From positions 1 to 49,976 of the forward strand of contig CAIMSP010000017.1 of assembly GCA_903844215.1 (NCBI GenBank): a DNA stretch of 49,976 bases, given 5' to 3'. The notes below the pieces were generated by a model. It was given only the letters and a program-made list of their open reading frames with translations, was not told the origin of the DNA and did no database searches. The position numbers and the translations under genes were made by a program. Shown here piece by piece: positions 38,370 through 47,363 of the stretch (positions are counted from its first letter, which is position 1; each line of letters begins with the position of its first letter). This DNA is from an uncultured beta proteobacterium (GTDB lineage Bacteria > Pseudomonadota > Gammaproteobacteria > Burkholderiales > Burkholderiaceae_C).

Positions 38370-39176
38370 ATGTTGCTTCGCCCCAAATTATCGGTCGTCC
38401 CGTCCACTGTCGTGGTCGCGCTCGCATTGTTGCTTGCCGCCTGTGCCGCCACCGATGACAAAACCGCCGCGATGGAGCCGGCCAAGATCTACGCCGATGC
38501 CAAGGACGAAATGTCCTCGGGCGCATACGACAAGGCCATCGTCCTGTTGGACAAGCTCGAGGGTCGGGCCGCAGGCACGCCGCTGGCCCAGCAGGCCCAA
38601 CTGGACAAGGCCTACGCCCAGCACAAGTCGGGCGAAGGGGTGGCCGCCATCGCCACCCTGGACCGGTTCATTAAACAACACCCGGCCAGCCCGGCGCTGG
38701 ATTACGCGCTGTACCTCAAGGGCCTGGTCAATTTCAACGACAACCTGGGCCTGTTTGGATCCATCCTGAAACAGGACCTGTCCGAGCGCGACCAAAAGGC
38801 GTCCAAAGATTCCTTCGAGGCGTTCAAGGAACTCGTCACGCGCTTTCCCGAGTCGCGCTACACGCCGGACGCGCGCCAGCGCATCCTCTACATCACGAAC
38901 TCGCTGGCCCGGTACGACGTGCACGTGGCGCGCTACTACTTCGTGCGCGGCGCTTATGTGGCGGCGATCAACCGCGCCCAGTCAGCGCTGTCGGACTACC
39001 GCGATGTGTCGGCGCAGGAAGAGGCGCTGTACATCCTGATGAGCGCGCAAGACGCCATCGGCATGCCCGAGTTGCGTGACGACGCCAGACGCGTGCTGGA
39101 ACGCACCTATCCCAACAGCATCTACCTGAGCAAGGACTTCAAAGGTCAGCAGGCGCCGTGGTGGAAGCTGTGGTGA
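38370..39176 (+). CDS. bamD: BamD, essential lipoprotein of the outer membrane assembly machine
   Basis: 268 residues. A lipoprotein signal ends at LLLAAC (Cys20-21 region). TPR repeats follow: AKIYADAKDEMSSGAYDKAIVLLDKL; AQLDKAYAQHKSGEGVAAIATLDRFIKQHPASP; and the BamD-specific FNDNLGLFGSILKQDLSERDQKASKDSFEAFKELVTRFPESRY. An AGAAGG ribosome site is 6 bases before the ATG. Its last 38 bases overlap the end of the convergent helicase gene. Confidence 0.97.
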   Translation: MLLRPKLSVVPSTVVVALALLLAACAATDDKTAAMEPAKIYADAKDEMSSGAYDKAIVLLDKLEGRAAGTPLAQQAQLDKAYAQHKSGEGVAAIATLDRFIKQHPASPALDYALYLKGLVNFNDNLGLFGSILKQDLSERDQKASKDSFEAFKELVTRFPESRYTPDARQRILYITNSLARYDVHVARYYFVRGAYVAAINRAQSALSDYRDVSAQEEALYILMSAQDAIGMPELRDDARRVLERTYPNSIYLSKDFKGQQAPWWKLW

Positions 39177-41142
39177 GATTGAGAAGCGCCTGATTGAACT
39201 CTTGCTGCGAATGCAATTGCCGCATCGGCGGCAAGGCGCCCAGCAGCTTGCGGCCATAGCCCATGGCCGTGAGCCGCGTATCGCAGACCACCAGAATGCC
39301 GCGATCGGACTCGCGCCGGATCAAGCGACCGGCGCCCTGCTTGAGCGCGACGGCCGCCTCGGGTAAAAAATAGTCCTTGAAGGGACTGCGCCCGGCCGCC
39401 TGCAGGCGCTGCGAGCGCGCCTCGACCAGCGGATCATTCGGTGGTGGAAACGGCAATTTGTCGATGATCACCATTTGCAGCGCCTCACCCGGCACGTCCA
39501 CGCCCTCCCAGAACGAAGCCGACGCGACCAACACACAGCCACAGCCGCCATGCGCCTGGCCCTGGCGAAAGCGCTCGATCAACTGGCGCTTGGGCAACTG
39601 CCCCTGGACCAAGACCTCGACCGAATTCGATCCTTCAAAGCGCTGTTGCAGGGCCTCGCCAATGCTGCGCAGCGCGCGCAGCGTCGTCGTCAGCAGCATG
39701 GTGCGCCCGCCCAGCAGCGCCACCGCATCCGCCGCAAAGAGAGCCACTTGAGCGCTGTGTTCGGCGTCGCTGGGACGCGGCAAATGCGCCGGCACATACA
39801 CGCTGGCCTGCACGCCGTAATCAAACGGACTGCCCACGCGCAGCGTGGTGGCGCTGCTCAGACCACAGGGCTCGGTGAACCAACTCAGGGCGTCGTCGGT
39901 GCCGAGCGTGGCCGAGGTGAAGATCCATGCCTTGCCCGGTCCGTCCGGCGGCGCCGGTCCAAGCATGCGCGTTTGCACCGCTTGCGCAATGTCCAGCGGT
40001 GACTCGACCAGGCGCAATTGATGGCCCACGTCCAGCCAGCGCACGGCGTCAGCGCTGCAGGGACCAGAAAAGCGGCTGATGTGCCCGATGAATTGTTCCG
40101 CCCGCGCAGACAGGCGCTCGAAGTCGGGTGCGGCCTCGCGCACCACGTCCAGCGACTCCATGACCTGGGTGCAAACGCGCTGCAACTGCTGCAGCGCATC
40201 GCTCCATTCTTCAACGTGAATGCCTTGCGGCGCCAACTCGGTCCAGCGCACTTTGGCGCCACTGCTTTTGCCCACGACCAGACGCAGTTCGCGCGCTGCT
40301 TGCTCGGTGGCGGCTGCGAGCGACTGCCAGTCCGCTAGGCCGCGCGCCAGTTGCAGGCCTGCGGCCAGCAGGTCGCGGGAAAAATCGAGCAATTGCCCGG
40401 TGGACAGTTGCGCTCCCAGAAACTGCACGCCGGTTTCGTTGAGTTGATGCGCTTCGTCAAACACCACCACGCGCACGCTGGGCAGCAACTCGGCCATGCC
40501 GGACTCGCGCACCGCCAGATCGGCAAAGAACAGATGGTGGTTGATCACCACCACATCGGCCGCCAGCGCCTCGCGCCGCGCCAGGTTCACATGGCAGGCG
40601 CGAAACCGGGGACACTGAGCGCCCAGGCAGTTGTCGCGCGTGGACGTGATCAGCGGAATCAGCGCCGAGCGTTCATCGAGCCCGGAGAGTTCTGCCAGGT
40701 CGCCGCTGCGCGTGGCCTGCGACCATTGCTCGATTTTTGCCAGGGTCGCCAACGCCGACCGGTCGGGCAGACTGCCACCCTGACGCGCCAACTCCATGCG
40801 GTAAAGGCACAGGTAGCTGGCGCGACCCTTGAGCAGCGCCAAGCGCGTGGGCAGGCCCAGGGCCTGGACCAGACGCGGCAGATCGCGGCCGAAGAGTTGA
40901 TCCTGCAAGGTCTTGGTGGCGGTGGACAGCAGCACCCTCTCACCACTGAGCAGCGCCGGCACCAGGTAGGAGAAGGTCTTGCCGACGCCGGTCCCGGCTT
41001 CCACCACCAGGGCGCCGCCGGACTCGATCACCGCCGCCACAGCCAGCGCCATGTCGGTCTGACCCTGACGCGGCACAAACTGCTCGGCTGCACGCGAGAG
41101 CACGCCCTGCTCCGAAAAAACCTGCCGCACCTGATCGAGCAT
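39139..41142 (-). CDS. DinG/YoaA-type iron-sulfur DNA helicase
   Basis: 667 residues. Superfamily 2 XPD-like helicase. Walker A EAGTGVGKTFSYL (48-60), DEAH box VVFDEAHQL, and HD2 motifs WEGVDVPGEALQMVIIDKLPF and QGAGRLIRRESDRG. Four cysteines placed as in XPD/DinG (RASYLCLYR, DNCLGAQCPRFRACH) would hold a 4Fe-4S cluster. The length matches YoaA (about 640) more than E. coli DinG (716). Likely 5'-3' helicase in repair or R-loop removal. No ATG, GTG or TTG exists in frame upstream of 41142 before a stop. The 3' end overlaps bamD by 38 bases. Confidence 0.93.
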   Translation of the reverse strand: MLDQVRQVFSEQGVLSRAAEQFVPRQGQTDMALAVAAVIESGGALVVEAGTGVGKTFSYLVPALLSGERVLLSTATKTLQDQLFGRDLPRLVQALGLPTRLALLKGRASYLCLYRMELARQGGSLPDRSALATLAKIEQWSQATRSGDLAELSGLDERSALIPLITSTRDNCLGAQCPRFRACHVNLARREALAADVVVINHHLFFADLAVRESGMAELLPSVRVVVFDEAHQLNETGVQFLGAQLSTGQLLDFSRDLLAAGLQLARGLADWQSLAAATEQAARELRLVVGKSSGAKVRWTELAPQGIHVEEWSDALQQLQRVCTQVMESLDVVREAAPDFERLSARAEQFIGHISRFSGPCSADAVRWLDVGHQLRLVESPLDIAQAVQTRMLGPAPPDGPGKAWIFTSATLGTDDALSWFTEPCGLSSATTLRVGSPFDYGVQASVYVPAHLPRPSDAEHSAQVALFAADAVALLGGRTMLLTTTLRALRSIGEALQQRFEGSNSVEVLVQGQLPKRQLIERFRQGQAHGGCGCVLVASASFWEGVDVPGEALQMVIIDKLPFPPPNDPLVEARSQRLQAAGRSPFKDYFLPEAAVALKQGAGRLIRRESDRGILVVCDTRLTAMGYGRKLLGALPPMRQLHSQQEFNQALLNLTTASTTAPADL

Positions 41143-41322
41143 CAGCCAGGCACTTTCGGCGTTGGGGCAGGCGTCATTCGGGGTGCGGTGGTGCGTCGTT
41201 GCAGCGGGTTCAGATCGGGTTCCAAGAATAAAGCCTAGCGCCGTCGCCGGCGCGCCTCTTCACTGGATAATACGTGCTTTCAACGCACTGCAGTGAGTGC
41301 ACAACGCGGCAGCGAATATTTC

Positions 41323-42078
41323 ATGTCCATCGGCTACCGCCTTAGCGCCTCCACCGGAATCCACAAGGGGGACCGTGACTACCAGCAAGACCAGGTCGCG
41401 CTGATCGCCCACCCGCACGTCAATGGCTGCGTGCTGGGCATCGTGGCCGACGGCATGGGTGGACTCAGCGGTGGTCGCAAGGCCTCGAACCAGGTCATGA
41501 TGACGGCGCGGCAGTTGTTCGAGCGCTACGACCCGGCGACCGACGACGCCACCAGCCTGCTCAAGCAACTGGTGCTGGAAGCCCACGTGGTCATCAAGCT
41601 CATCGCGGTCTCCACCGAGGAGCACCCGCACAGCACGATCGCGGCCTTTCTCATCAACCCCGGCGGGGACTGCCACTGGGCCCACAGCGGAGACTCACGC
41701 ATCTACCACTTCAGCGCGGGCAAGTTGATGAAACGCACGCTGGACCATTCGCTGGTGCAAAAGATGGTGGACCGGGGCGAAATCACAGAAGAAGAAGCCA
41801 ACAACCATCCCAAGGCCAACATCCTCACCGGCTGCGCCGGCTCGGCCGACGACCCACCGGTACAGACCCACCTGATCACGCAGATCGTGCCCGGCTCCGC
41901 CCTGCTCGCCTGCAGCGATGGCGTCTGGCATTATTTCAATGACCGGGAACTGGCCTCGGTGTTGACCACGCTGTCGGCGCGCGATGCGTCGGAATTTCTT
42001 ATCTCCAAGGCACGCTCGCGTGCCCACGGCCACGGCGACAACCTGTCGCTGATCGTGATCAAGTTCGACCCACTGTAG
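41323..42078 (+). CDS. PP2C-type serine/threonine protein phosphatase
   Basis: 251 residues. PP2C metal-binding motifs: GIVADGMGG with D43, HSGDSRIYHF, LLACSDGVW and GHGDNLSLIVI, the full set of aspartates for two metal ions. It dephosphorylates Ser/Thr-phosphoproteins. No Hanks-type kinase is adjacent. The ATG at 41323 is preferred over a GTG at 41293 because it fits the family start. A GATAAT hexamer at 41266-41271 could be its -10. It is divergent from the helicase gene. Confidence 0.93.
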   Translation: MSIGYRLSASTGIHKGDRDYQQDQVALIAHPHVNGCVLGIVADGMGGLSGGRKASNQVMMTARQLFERYDPATDDATSLLKQLVLEAHVVIKLIAVSTEEHPHSTIAAFLINPGGDCHWAHSGDSRIYHFSAGKLMKRTLDHSLVQKMVDRGEITEEEANNHPKANILTGCAGSADDPPVQTHLITQIVPGSALLACSDGVWHYFNDRELASVLTTLSARDASEFLISKARSRAHGHGDNLSLIVIKFDPL

Positions 42079-42102
42079 TTCGCGCCCCGCCCTTGGCGCG
42101 AA
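42079..42102. terminator. Stem-loop between convergent genes, possible terminator
   Basis: A perfect 8-bp inverted repeat (TTCGCGCC / GGCGCGAA) with an 8-base loop begins right after the phosphatase stop codon, in the gap before the convergent coiled-coil gene ends at 42152. No T-run follows on either strand, so it may instead be an mRNA 3'-end stabiliser. Confidence 0.4.
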
Positions 42103-42151
42103 AGAATCAGGCGTTCATGACGGCGCGCCGTGCGCGGCCGTGGCATCCAGC

Positions 42152-42769
42152 TCAGGGCGGATCGGGCAGGGGTTTGGCGGGGGCTTTGGTCTGGCGGCGC
42201 AACAGCAGCTCGGCCCGATGTTTTTCTGCGGCGGCTTTTTTCTCCTGGAAGGCGCGCGCATTCTTCGCCGCCAGGTCGGCCTGCGCCGCCTGAGCGGCCT
42301 CACTGGTGACACGCTTTGCAAGTTTTTTCTCCTGCTGCTGCGCGCGCTGCTGCGCTGCCAAGTCGCCTTGCTGTTGCGCTTCTTGCTTCGCCAGCGACTT
42401 GCGTTGCAGGCGCTCGGCGGCCGATTCCTGCGCTGCGGACGAACCGGGTGAAGTGGACTCCGATTTCTGTTGCGTGAGTTCGCCCTGCTGCTCGGCCAAG
42501 CGCAGGCGTTCGGTCTCGTTCAATTCAAGTTCCCGACGGCGCAATTCAGCCAGGGTTTGGCGGCGCTTCGCCTTGACGGCGACCAGGCAATCGTTCACGA
42601 GGAATTGGCTTGCGCAGTCCTTCTCCTGCTGCGCATAGCGCGCCAGGTCCAGCTGGCGCTGAGCCGCGATGCGCGAGCGCTCCAGTCGCGTTGCCGTGGC
42701 GGCGGGACTCTGCGCCAGGGCCAGGCTCCAGGCCAGCCCCAGCGCGGCGGCCAGGACCCAGCGCTTCAT
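42152..42769 (-). CDS. Secreted coiled-coil hypothetical protein
   Basis: 205 residues. A signal peptide is clear (MKRWVLAAALGLAWSLALAQ). The rest is one long, highly charged Gln/Ala/Glu/Lys-rich helix: ARYAQQEKDCASQFLVNDCLVAVKAKRRQTLAELRRRELEL, then repeated AQQQ/KSLAKQEAQQQGDLAAQQR and a Lys/Ala tail. Two cysteines (in EKDCASQF and NDCLVAV) are close enough for a disulfide. I do not recognise the family. It overlaps the zapE stop by 4 bases and so belongs to the odh operon tail; function unknown, probably periplasmic. Confidence 0.8.
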   Translation of the reverse strand: MKRWVLAAALGLAWSLALAQSPAATATRLERSRIAAQRQLDLARYAQQEKDCASQFLVNDCLVAVKAKRRQTLAELRRRELELNETERLRLAEQQGELTQQKSESTSPGSSAAQESAAERLQRKSLAKQEAQQQGDLAAQQRAQQQEKKLAKRVTSEAAQAAQADLAAKNARAFQEKKAAAEKHRAELLLRRQTKAPAKPLPDPP

Positions 42770-43869
42770 GTGATTTGCGTGTCCACCACGCGCCGCTGCT
42801 GGGCCAGATACTGCGCCGACTGCATTTCGTGCAAACGCGACACCGTTCGAGGAAATTCATGTGCCAGTGGTCCCTCCGTGTAGAGCGCCTCGGGCGGCAC
42901 CGCCGCCGAGACGATGAGCTTGACGCGGCGGTCATAGAGCACGTCCACCAGCAAGGTGAAGCGCCGCGCCTCCGAGGCCATGCGCACCGGCATGACGGGC
43001 ACGTCGCTGAGCAACACCGTGTGAAACTGCGTTGCCAGCTCCAGATAATCGTTCTGCGAGCGCGGTCCACCGCACAGGGTCTTGAAATCGAACCAGACGA
43101 CGCCGCCGGCGCGACGCCGGGCGCGGATCTCGCGCGCCTCGATCTGCAACAGCGCCGGCTCATCGTGGCATTCGGCCAGGCGCTCGAAAGCAAGCGTCAT
43201 CTCCGCGTCGGCCTGAGGCCCCAGGGGACAGTGGTAGAGCTTGAGCTGCTCGAAGGTGAGGCGCCGGTAATCGGTGCCGTTGTCCACGTTCACCACCTCC
43301 ATCGTGTTCTTTAGCAGCTCGATGGCGGGCAGGATGCGGCTACGGTGCAGCCCACCCGGATACAGATCATCCGGCGCGAAATTGGAGGTCGTGACAAAGC
43401 CCACGCCGTTCGCAAACAGGGCATCGAGCAAACGGTGCAGGATCATCGCGTCGGTGATATCGGCCACGTGGAATTCATCAAAGCAGATCAGCTTGTAGCG
43501 CTTGGCGATACGCTTCCCCAGTTCGTCCAGCGGGTTCACCGTGCCCTGCAGATCGTGCAGTTCGCGGTGCACCTCGCGCATGAATTCGTGAAAGTGCAGC
43601 CGCGTTTTTCGCCTCAGGGGCACCGCGCTGAAAAAGCAATCCATCAGAAAACTTTTGCCCCGGCCCACGCCACCATACAGGTAGACGCCGCGCGGAATGT
43701 CGGGCCGGTTGATGAGCTTCTTCAGCGCATTGGCGCGCTGCACCTTGTACAGCGCCCACTCCGAGGCACAACGCTCCAGCGCCTGCACCGCACGCAACTG
43801 CGCCGGGTCACTGGCGTAACCGCGACTGTCGAGTTCCGCCTGATACGCGGCCTGCACCCGCACGTTCAA
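42766..43869 (-). CDS. zapE: ZapE (AFG1-like) cell-division ATPase, TTG start
   Basis: 367 residues. AAA-like ATPase of the AFG1/ZapE family: Walker A YGGVGRGKSFLMD (about 65-77), Walker B LICFDEFHV, sensor region FVTTSNFAPDDLYPGGLHR and the family C-terminus FTLLVDVLYDRRVKLIVSA. ZapE destabilises FtsZ polymers in low oxygen in E. coli. The start is a TTG just after the lpdA stop; a GTG two codons on is the alternative. Its position behind lpdA, as in related genomes, places it in the odh transcription unit. Confidence 0.94.
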   Translation of the reverse strand: MNVRVQAAYQAELDSRGYASDPAQLRAVQALERCASEWALYKVQRANALKKLINRPDIPRGVYLYGGVGRGKSFLMDCFFSAVPLRRKTRLHFHEFMREVHRELHDLQGTVNPLDELGKRIAKRYKLICFDEFHVADITDAMILHRLLDALFANGVGFVTTSNFAPDDLYPGGLHRSRILPAIELLKNTMEVVNVDNGTDYRRLTFEQLKLYHCPLGPQADAEMTLAFERLAECHDEPALLQIEAREIRARRRAGGVVWFDFKTLCGGPRSQNDYLELATQFHTVLLSDVPVMPVRMASEARRFTLLVDVLYDRRVKLIVSAAVPPEALYTEGPLAHEFPRTVSRLHEMQSAQYLAQQRRVVDTQIT

Positions 43870-43870
43870 C

Positions 43871-45298
43871 TCAGAAGTTCAGGGCACGCTTGTCCACCGC
43901 CAGCGCCGCTTCCTTGGTCGCCTCGGACAGCGAAGGGTGGGCGTGGCAGATGCGCGCGATATCTTCGCTGCTGGCGCGAAACTCCATCGCCACCACGGCC
44001 TCGGCAATCAACTCGCTCGCCATCGGACCGACGATGTGCACGCCCAGGATTTCATCGGTGGCGGCATCGGCCAGGAACTTGACCATGCCGGTGGTGTCGC
44101 CCAGCGCCCGCGCCCGGCCGTTGGCGAGGAACGGAAAAGTGCCCGCCTTGTAGGCTCGACCAGCGGCCTTGAGCTGCTGCTCGGTCTGACCGACCCAGGC
44201 GATCTCGGGGCTGGTGTAGATCACCCAGGGCACGGTGTTGAAGTTGACGTGCCCGTGCTGACCGGCGATGCGCTCAGCCACCGCCACACCCTCTTCTTCT
44301 GCCTTGTGCGCCAGCATCGGGCCGCGCACCACATCGCCCACGGCCCAGACGCCGGGCAAATTGGTTTTGCAGTCGTCGTCCACCACGACCAGGCCACGCT
44401 CGTCCAGCTTCAGGCCCACGGCTTCGGCGTTCAAGCCCTCGGTATTGGCCAGTCGGCCGATGGAGATGATGAGCTTGTCCACGTCCAGTGTCTGCGCTTC
44501 GCCCTTGGCGTTTTCATAGGCGACCGACAGGCCCTTCTTGCTCACCTTGATCGCGCCCACCTTGACACCGAGTTCGAGCTTCAGGCCCTGCTTGGTGAAG
44601 GCCTTGTGCGCCTCTTTCGCGATCTGTTCGTCCACCGCGCCCAGGAAGGTCGGCAGGCCCTCGAGAATCGTCACCTCTGAGCCGAGGCGACGCCAGACCG
44701 AACCCATCTCCAAGCCGATCACGCCCGAGCCGATCAGGCCCAGCTTCTTCGGCACCGCGGCGATGCGCAACGCGCCATCGTTGGAGAGGATGTTCTCCTC
44801 GTCGAACGGCGTTCCCGGCAAGGCACGCGCCCTGGAGCCGGTGGCGACGATGACGTGCTTGGCCGTGAGTGACTCCTGCGTCGCACCGTTCACCAGGATT
44901 TCGTAGCCACCTTCCACCGCCTTGGCAAACGAGCCACGACCGTGAAAGAACGCGACCTTGTTCTTCTTGAACAGGTACAGGATGCCGTCGTTGTTCTGCT
45001 TCACCACCAGGTCCTTGCGCGCGACCATCGTGGCCACGTCCATGCTCAGCCCTTTCACCGCGATGCCGTGATCGGCAAAGTGGTGGCTGGCCTGGTCAAA
45101 GTGCTCGCTCGATTGCAGCAGCGCCTTGGACGGGATGCAGCCCACGTTGGTGCAGGTGCCGCCAGGCGCGGGGCCACCCAAGGCGTTCTTCCACTCGTCA
45201 ATGCAGGCCACCTTGAAGCCCAGTTGCGCCGCGCGTATGGCCGCGATATAGCCGCCGGGACCGGCGCCGATGACGATGACGTCGAATTGTTTGCTCAT
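43871..45298 (-). CDS. lpdA: Dihydrolipoyl dehydrogenase (E3)
   Basis: 475 residues. FAD-binding [21 protein letters not shown] (8-28), redox-active pair C49/C54 in [20 protein letters not shown]-binding [16 protein letters not shown], and the C-terminal [15 protein letters not shown], with the catalytic His-Glu. It reoxidises the dihydrolipoamide of OdhB (E2). It has AGAGGG 8-9 bases upstream of its ATG and lies 27 bases after the inserted HEPN gene, which separates it from odhB. Confidence 0.97.
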   Translation of the reverse strand: MSKQFDVIVIGAGPGGYIAAIRAAQLGFKVACIDEWKNALGGPAPGGTCTNVGCIPSKALLQSSEHFDQASHHFADHGIAVKGLSMDVATMVARKDLVVKQNNDGILYLFKKNKVAFFHGRGSFAKAVEGGYEILVNGATQESLTAKHVIVATGSRARALPGTPFDEENILSNDGALRIAAVPKKLGLIGSGVIGLEMGSVWRRLGSEVTILEGLPTFLGAVDEQIAKEAHKAFTKQGLKLELGVKVGAIKVSKKGLSVAYENAKGEAQTLDVDKLIISIGRLANTEGLNAEAVGLKLDERGLVVVDDDCKTNLPGVWAVGDVVRGPMLAHKAEEEGVAVAERIAGQHGHVNFNTVPWVIYTSPEIAWVGQTEQQLKAAGRAYKAGTFPFLANGRARALGDTTGMVKFLADAATDEILGVHIVGPMASELIAEAVVAMEFRASSEDIARICHAHPSLSEATKEAALAVDKRALNF

Positions 45299-45325
45299 AA
45301 AAATTCCCTCTTCTTAAGTTGATAT

Positions 45326-46105
45326 TCAGAGGTCCAGCAAGAAGCGATCTGCTCCAAACGCGCATAGAACCTCTTCAAAAGCATCGGCGACAGACTTGAG
45401 TGCAGCCTGGGTCAGTTCTACCTGCCAGGAAGCATGTAAAGTGATTTCACCTAACTGGACCGTTTGAGGCATAAAACCCAAGTTATGAACTAATGCATTT
45501 CGAACCTGAAAGGCAGACGCGCAGATTTCCCAGACTGAATCCGGTGGCAACTTCGAGATTCGCGGATAAAACAACTTTGCTTGGTCAGTTGTCAGATACG
45601 TCTCAAAAAAACGCTGGACTCTTGGAATGTCTGCTTCATCCTGCTGCCACCTCTTTGAAACCACGCGCCTAGCCGCCGAAAGCCTACTGCTAGGAACAAG
45701 AATCTGCGACGACAACCCCAGATCGGGACTTTCATCAAGCAAGTAGAGAGCAAGAGCAACTGCCTTCAAGCAATTTTCAAAGGCCACGCAGTAGCCCACA
45801 AGAGCTTCACGCCAAATTGGATGTCCTCCATCCTCTCGAATCCAGTCAATATATTGGCGCGCGCTTACTGCATATGTCTCCACGGCCCTGACATGATGCT
45901 CATCCTCGACGGACAGCTTCCTTCGCCCATCGATACCAGGGCGACTTCTAGAAAGATAAGCTTTCACAGCGGTGGCTTCATCCTTGAAGCCACCAATAAG
46001 AAGCACCTTGGTCCGTGTAGAAAGCAGGGTCTTTGCAAACTGCAAATGCGCCTGCTCAATTACGAACTCAAGAGTTACCTGCTCTTGAGTTGGTCGATCA
46101 TCCAT
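45326..46105 (-). CDS. HEPN-motif protein inserted between odhB and lpdA
   Basis: 259 residues, not a known part of the 2-oxoglutarate dehydrogenase cluster. The only recognisable motif is R202-N-A-L-V-H207 in AFQVRNALVHNLGF, the R-x4-H signature of HEPN ribonuclease domains with the usual polar residue after Arg. A helix with CVAFENCLKAVALALYLL (about 106-122) would be the first HEPN helix. There is no membrane segment or signal. The DNA is visibly AT-richer: three hand-counted 60-base rows gave 47, 48 and 52% GC, against 67% in a row of odhB. It starts 7 bases after the odhB stop without a strong ribosome site. No nucleotidyltransferase partner is adjacent. Function unknown; a transferred RNA-cleaving defence or toxin gene is one possibility. 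Confidence 0.7.
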   Translation of the reverse strand: MDDRPTQEQVTLEFVIEQAHLQFAKTLLSTRTKVLLIGGFKDEATAVKAYLSRSRPGIDGRRKLSVEDEHHVRAVETYAVSARQYIDWIREDGGHPIWREALVGYCVAFENCLKAVALALYLLDESPDLGLSSQILVPSSRLSAARRVVSKRWQQDEADIPRVQRFFETYLTTDQAKLFYPRISKLPPDSVWEICASAFQVRNALVHNLGFMPQTVQLGEITLHASWQVELTQAALKSVADAFEEVLCAFGADRFLLDL

Positions 46106-46112
46106 TACGTAC

Positions 46113-47348
46113 TTAGATGTCGAAAAGTAAGCGTGCCGGATCTTCCAGCGCTTCCTTCATCGCCACCAGCCCCAGCACGGCTTCGCGGCCGTCGATGATG
46201 CGGTGGTCGTAGCTCATGGCCAGGTAGTTGATGGGGCGCACCACCACCTGCCCGTTCTCCACCACGGCCCGGTCCTTGGTCGCGTGCACGCCCAGGATGG
46301 CAGACTGCGGCGGGTTGATGATGGGGGTGGAGAGCATGGAGCCGAAGGTGCCACCATTGCTGATGGAGAAAGTGCCGCCGGTCATCTCTTCCATGCCGAG
46401 CTTGCCGTCGCGCGCCTTGGCGCCGTACTCGGCGATCTTCTTTTCGATCTCGGCAAAGCTCATCTGATCGGCGTTGCGCAGAATCGGCACCACCAGACCG
46501 CGGGGTGAACCCACGGCGATGCCGATGTCGAAGTAGCCGTGGTACACGATGTCCGTGCCATCGACCGAGGCGTTGAGCATCGGGAACTTCTTCAAGGCAT
46601 GCACCGCCGCCTTGACGAAGAAGCTCATGAAGCCGATCTTCACGCCGTGCTCCTTCTCGAACTTGTCCTGGAAGCGCTTGCGCATTTCCATCACCGGCGC
46701 CATGTTCACTTCATTGAAGGTGGTGAGGATGGCGTTGGTGGACTGCGACTGCAGCAGACGCTCGGCCACACGCGCGCGCAAACGGCTCATGGGGACGCGC
46801 TGTTCCGGGCGCTCGCCCAGATCGACTTTGGGAGCCGCCACCTGCGGCAGGGACTTGGTCGGTGCGCCGGTGGGAATGGCCACGGCTGCGGGCTTGGCCG
46901 CAGGTGCCGCCAGGGCGCCCAGCACATCGCCCTTGAGCACGCGACCGTCCTTGCCGCTGCCGGCGACCGAGCCGCTGGCCAGGGCGTTGTCGGCCATGAG
47001 CTTGGCCGCAGCGGGCATGGCCACCGCGGACTTCGACGTTGCGACGGGCGCTGGCGCCACGGCGGCCGCCACGGCGGCCGGCGCTGGCACAGCGGCACCG
47101 GCCTTGCCTTCGGTGTCGATGCGGGCGATGAGTTGCTCGGCGGCGACGGTGGCGCCGTCGCCCACCAGCAGTTCGACGATCACGCCGGCGGCCGGTGCCG
47201 GCACTTCCAGCACCACCTTGTCGGTTTCCACGTCGATCAGGATTTCGTCGATGGCGACGGACTCGCCCACTTTTTTCTTCCACTGCAACAGCGTGGCTTC
47301 TGCCACGGATTCCGACAACTGCGGTACTTTAACTTCGATGATGGCCAT
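46113..47348 (-). CDS. odhB: Dihydrolipoyl succinyltransferase (E2) of 2-oxoglutarate dehydrogenase
   Basis: 411 residues. An N-terminal lipoyl domain carries Lys44 in [10 protein letters not shown], then an Ala/Pro linker, the E3-binding domain ([30 protein letters not shown], about 114-143) and the acyltransferase domain ending [13 protein letters not shown] with catalytic His382 and Asp386. It transfers succinyl from OdhA to CoA. One lipoyl domain is usual for SucB. GGAG precedes the ATG. Alternative names are sucB and odhB. Confidence 0.97.
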   Translation of the reverse strand: MAIIEVKVPQLSESVAEATLLQWKKKVGESVAIDEILIDVETDKVVLEVPAPAAGVIVELLVGDGATVAAEQLIARIDTEGKAGAAVPAPAAVAAAVAPAPVATSKSAVAMPAAAKLMADNALASGSVAGSGKDGRVLKGDVLGALAAPAAKPAAVAIPTGAPTKSLPQVAAPKVDLGERPEQRVPMSRLRARVAERLLQSQSTNAILTTFNEVNMAPVMEMRKRFQDKFEKEHGVKIGFMSFFVKAAVHALKKFPMLNASVDGTDIVYHGYFDIGIAVGSPRGLVVPILRNADQMSFAEIEKKIAEYGAKARDGKLGMEEMTGGTFSISNGGTFGSMLSTPIINPPQSAILGVHATKDRAVVENGQVVVRPINYLAMSYDHRIIDGREAVLGLVAMKEALEDPARLLFDI

Positions 47349-47363
47349 GAATTTATCTCCAAT

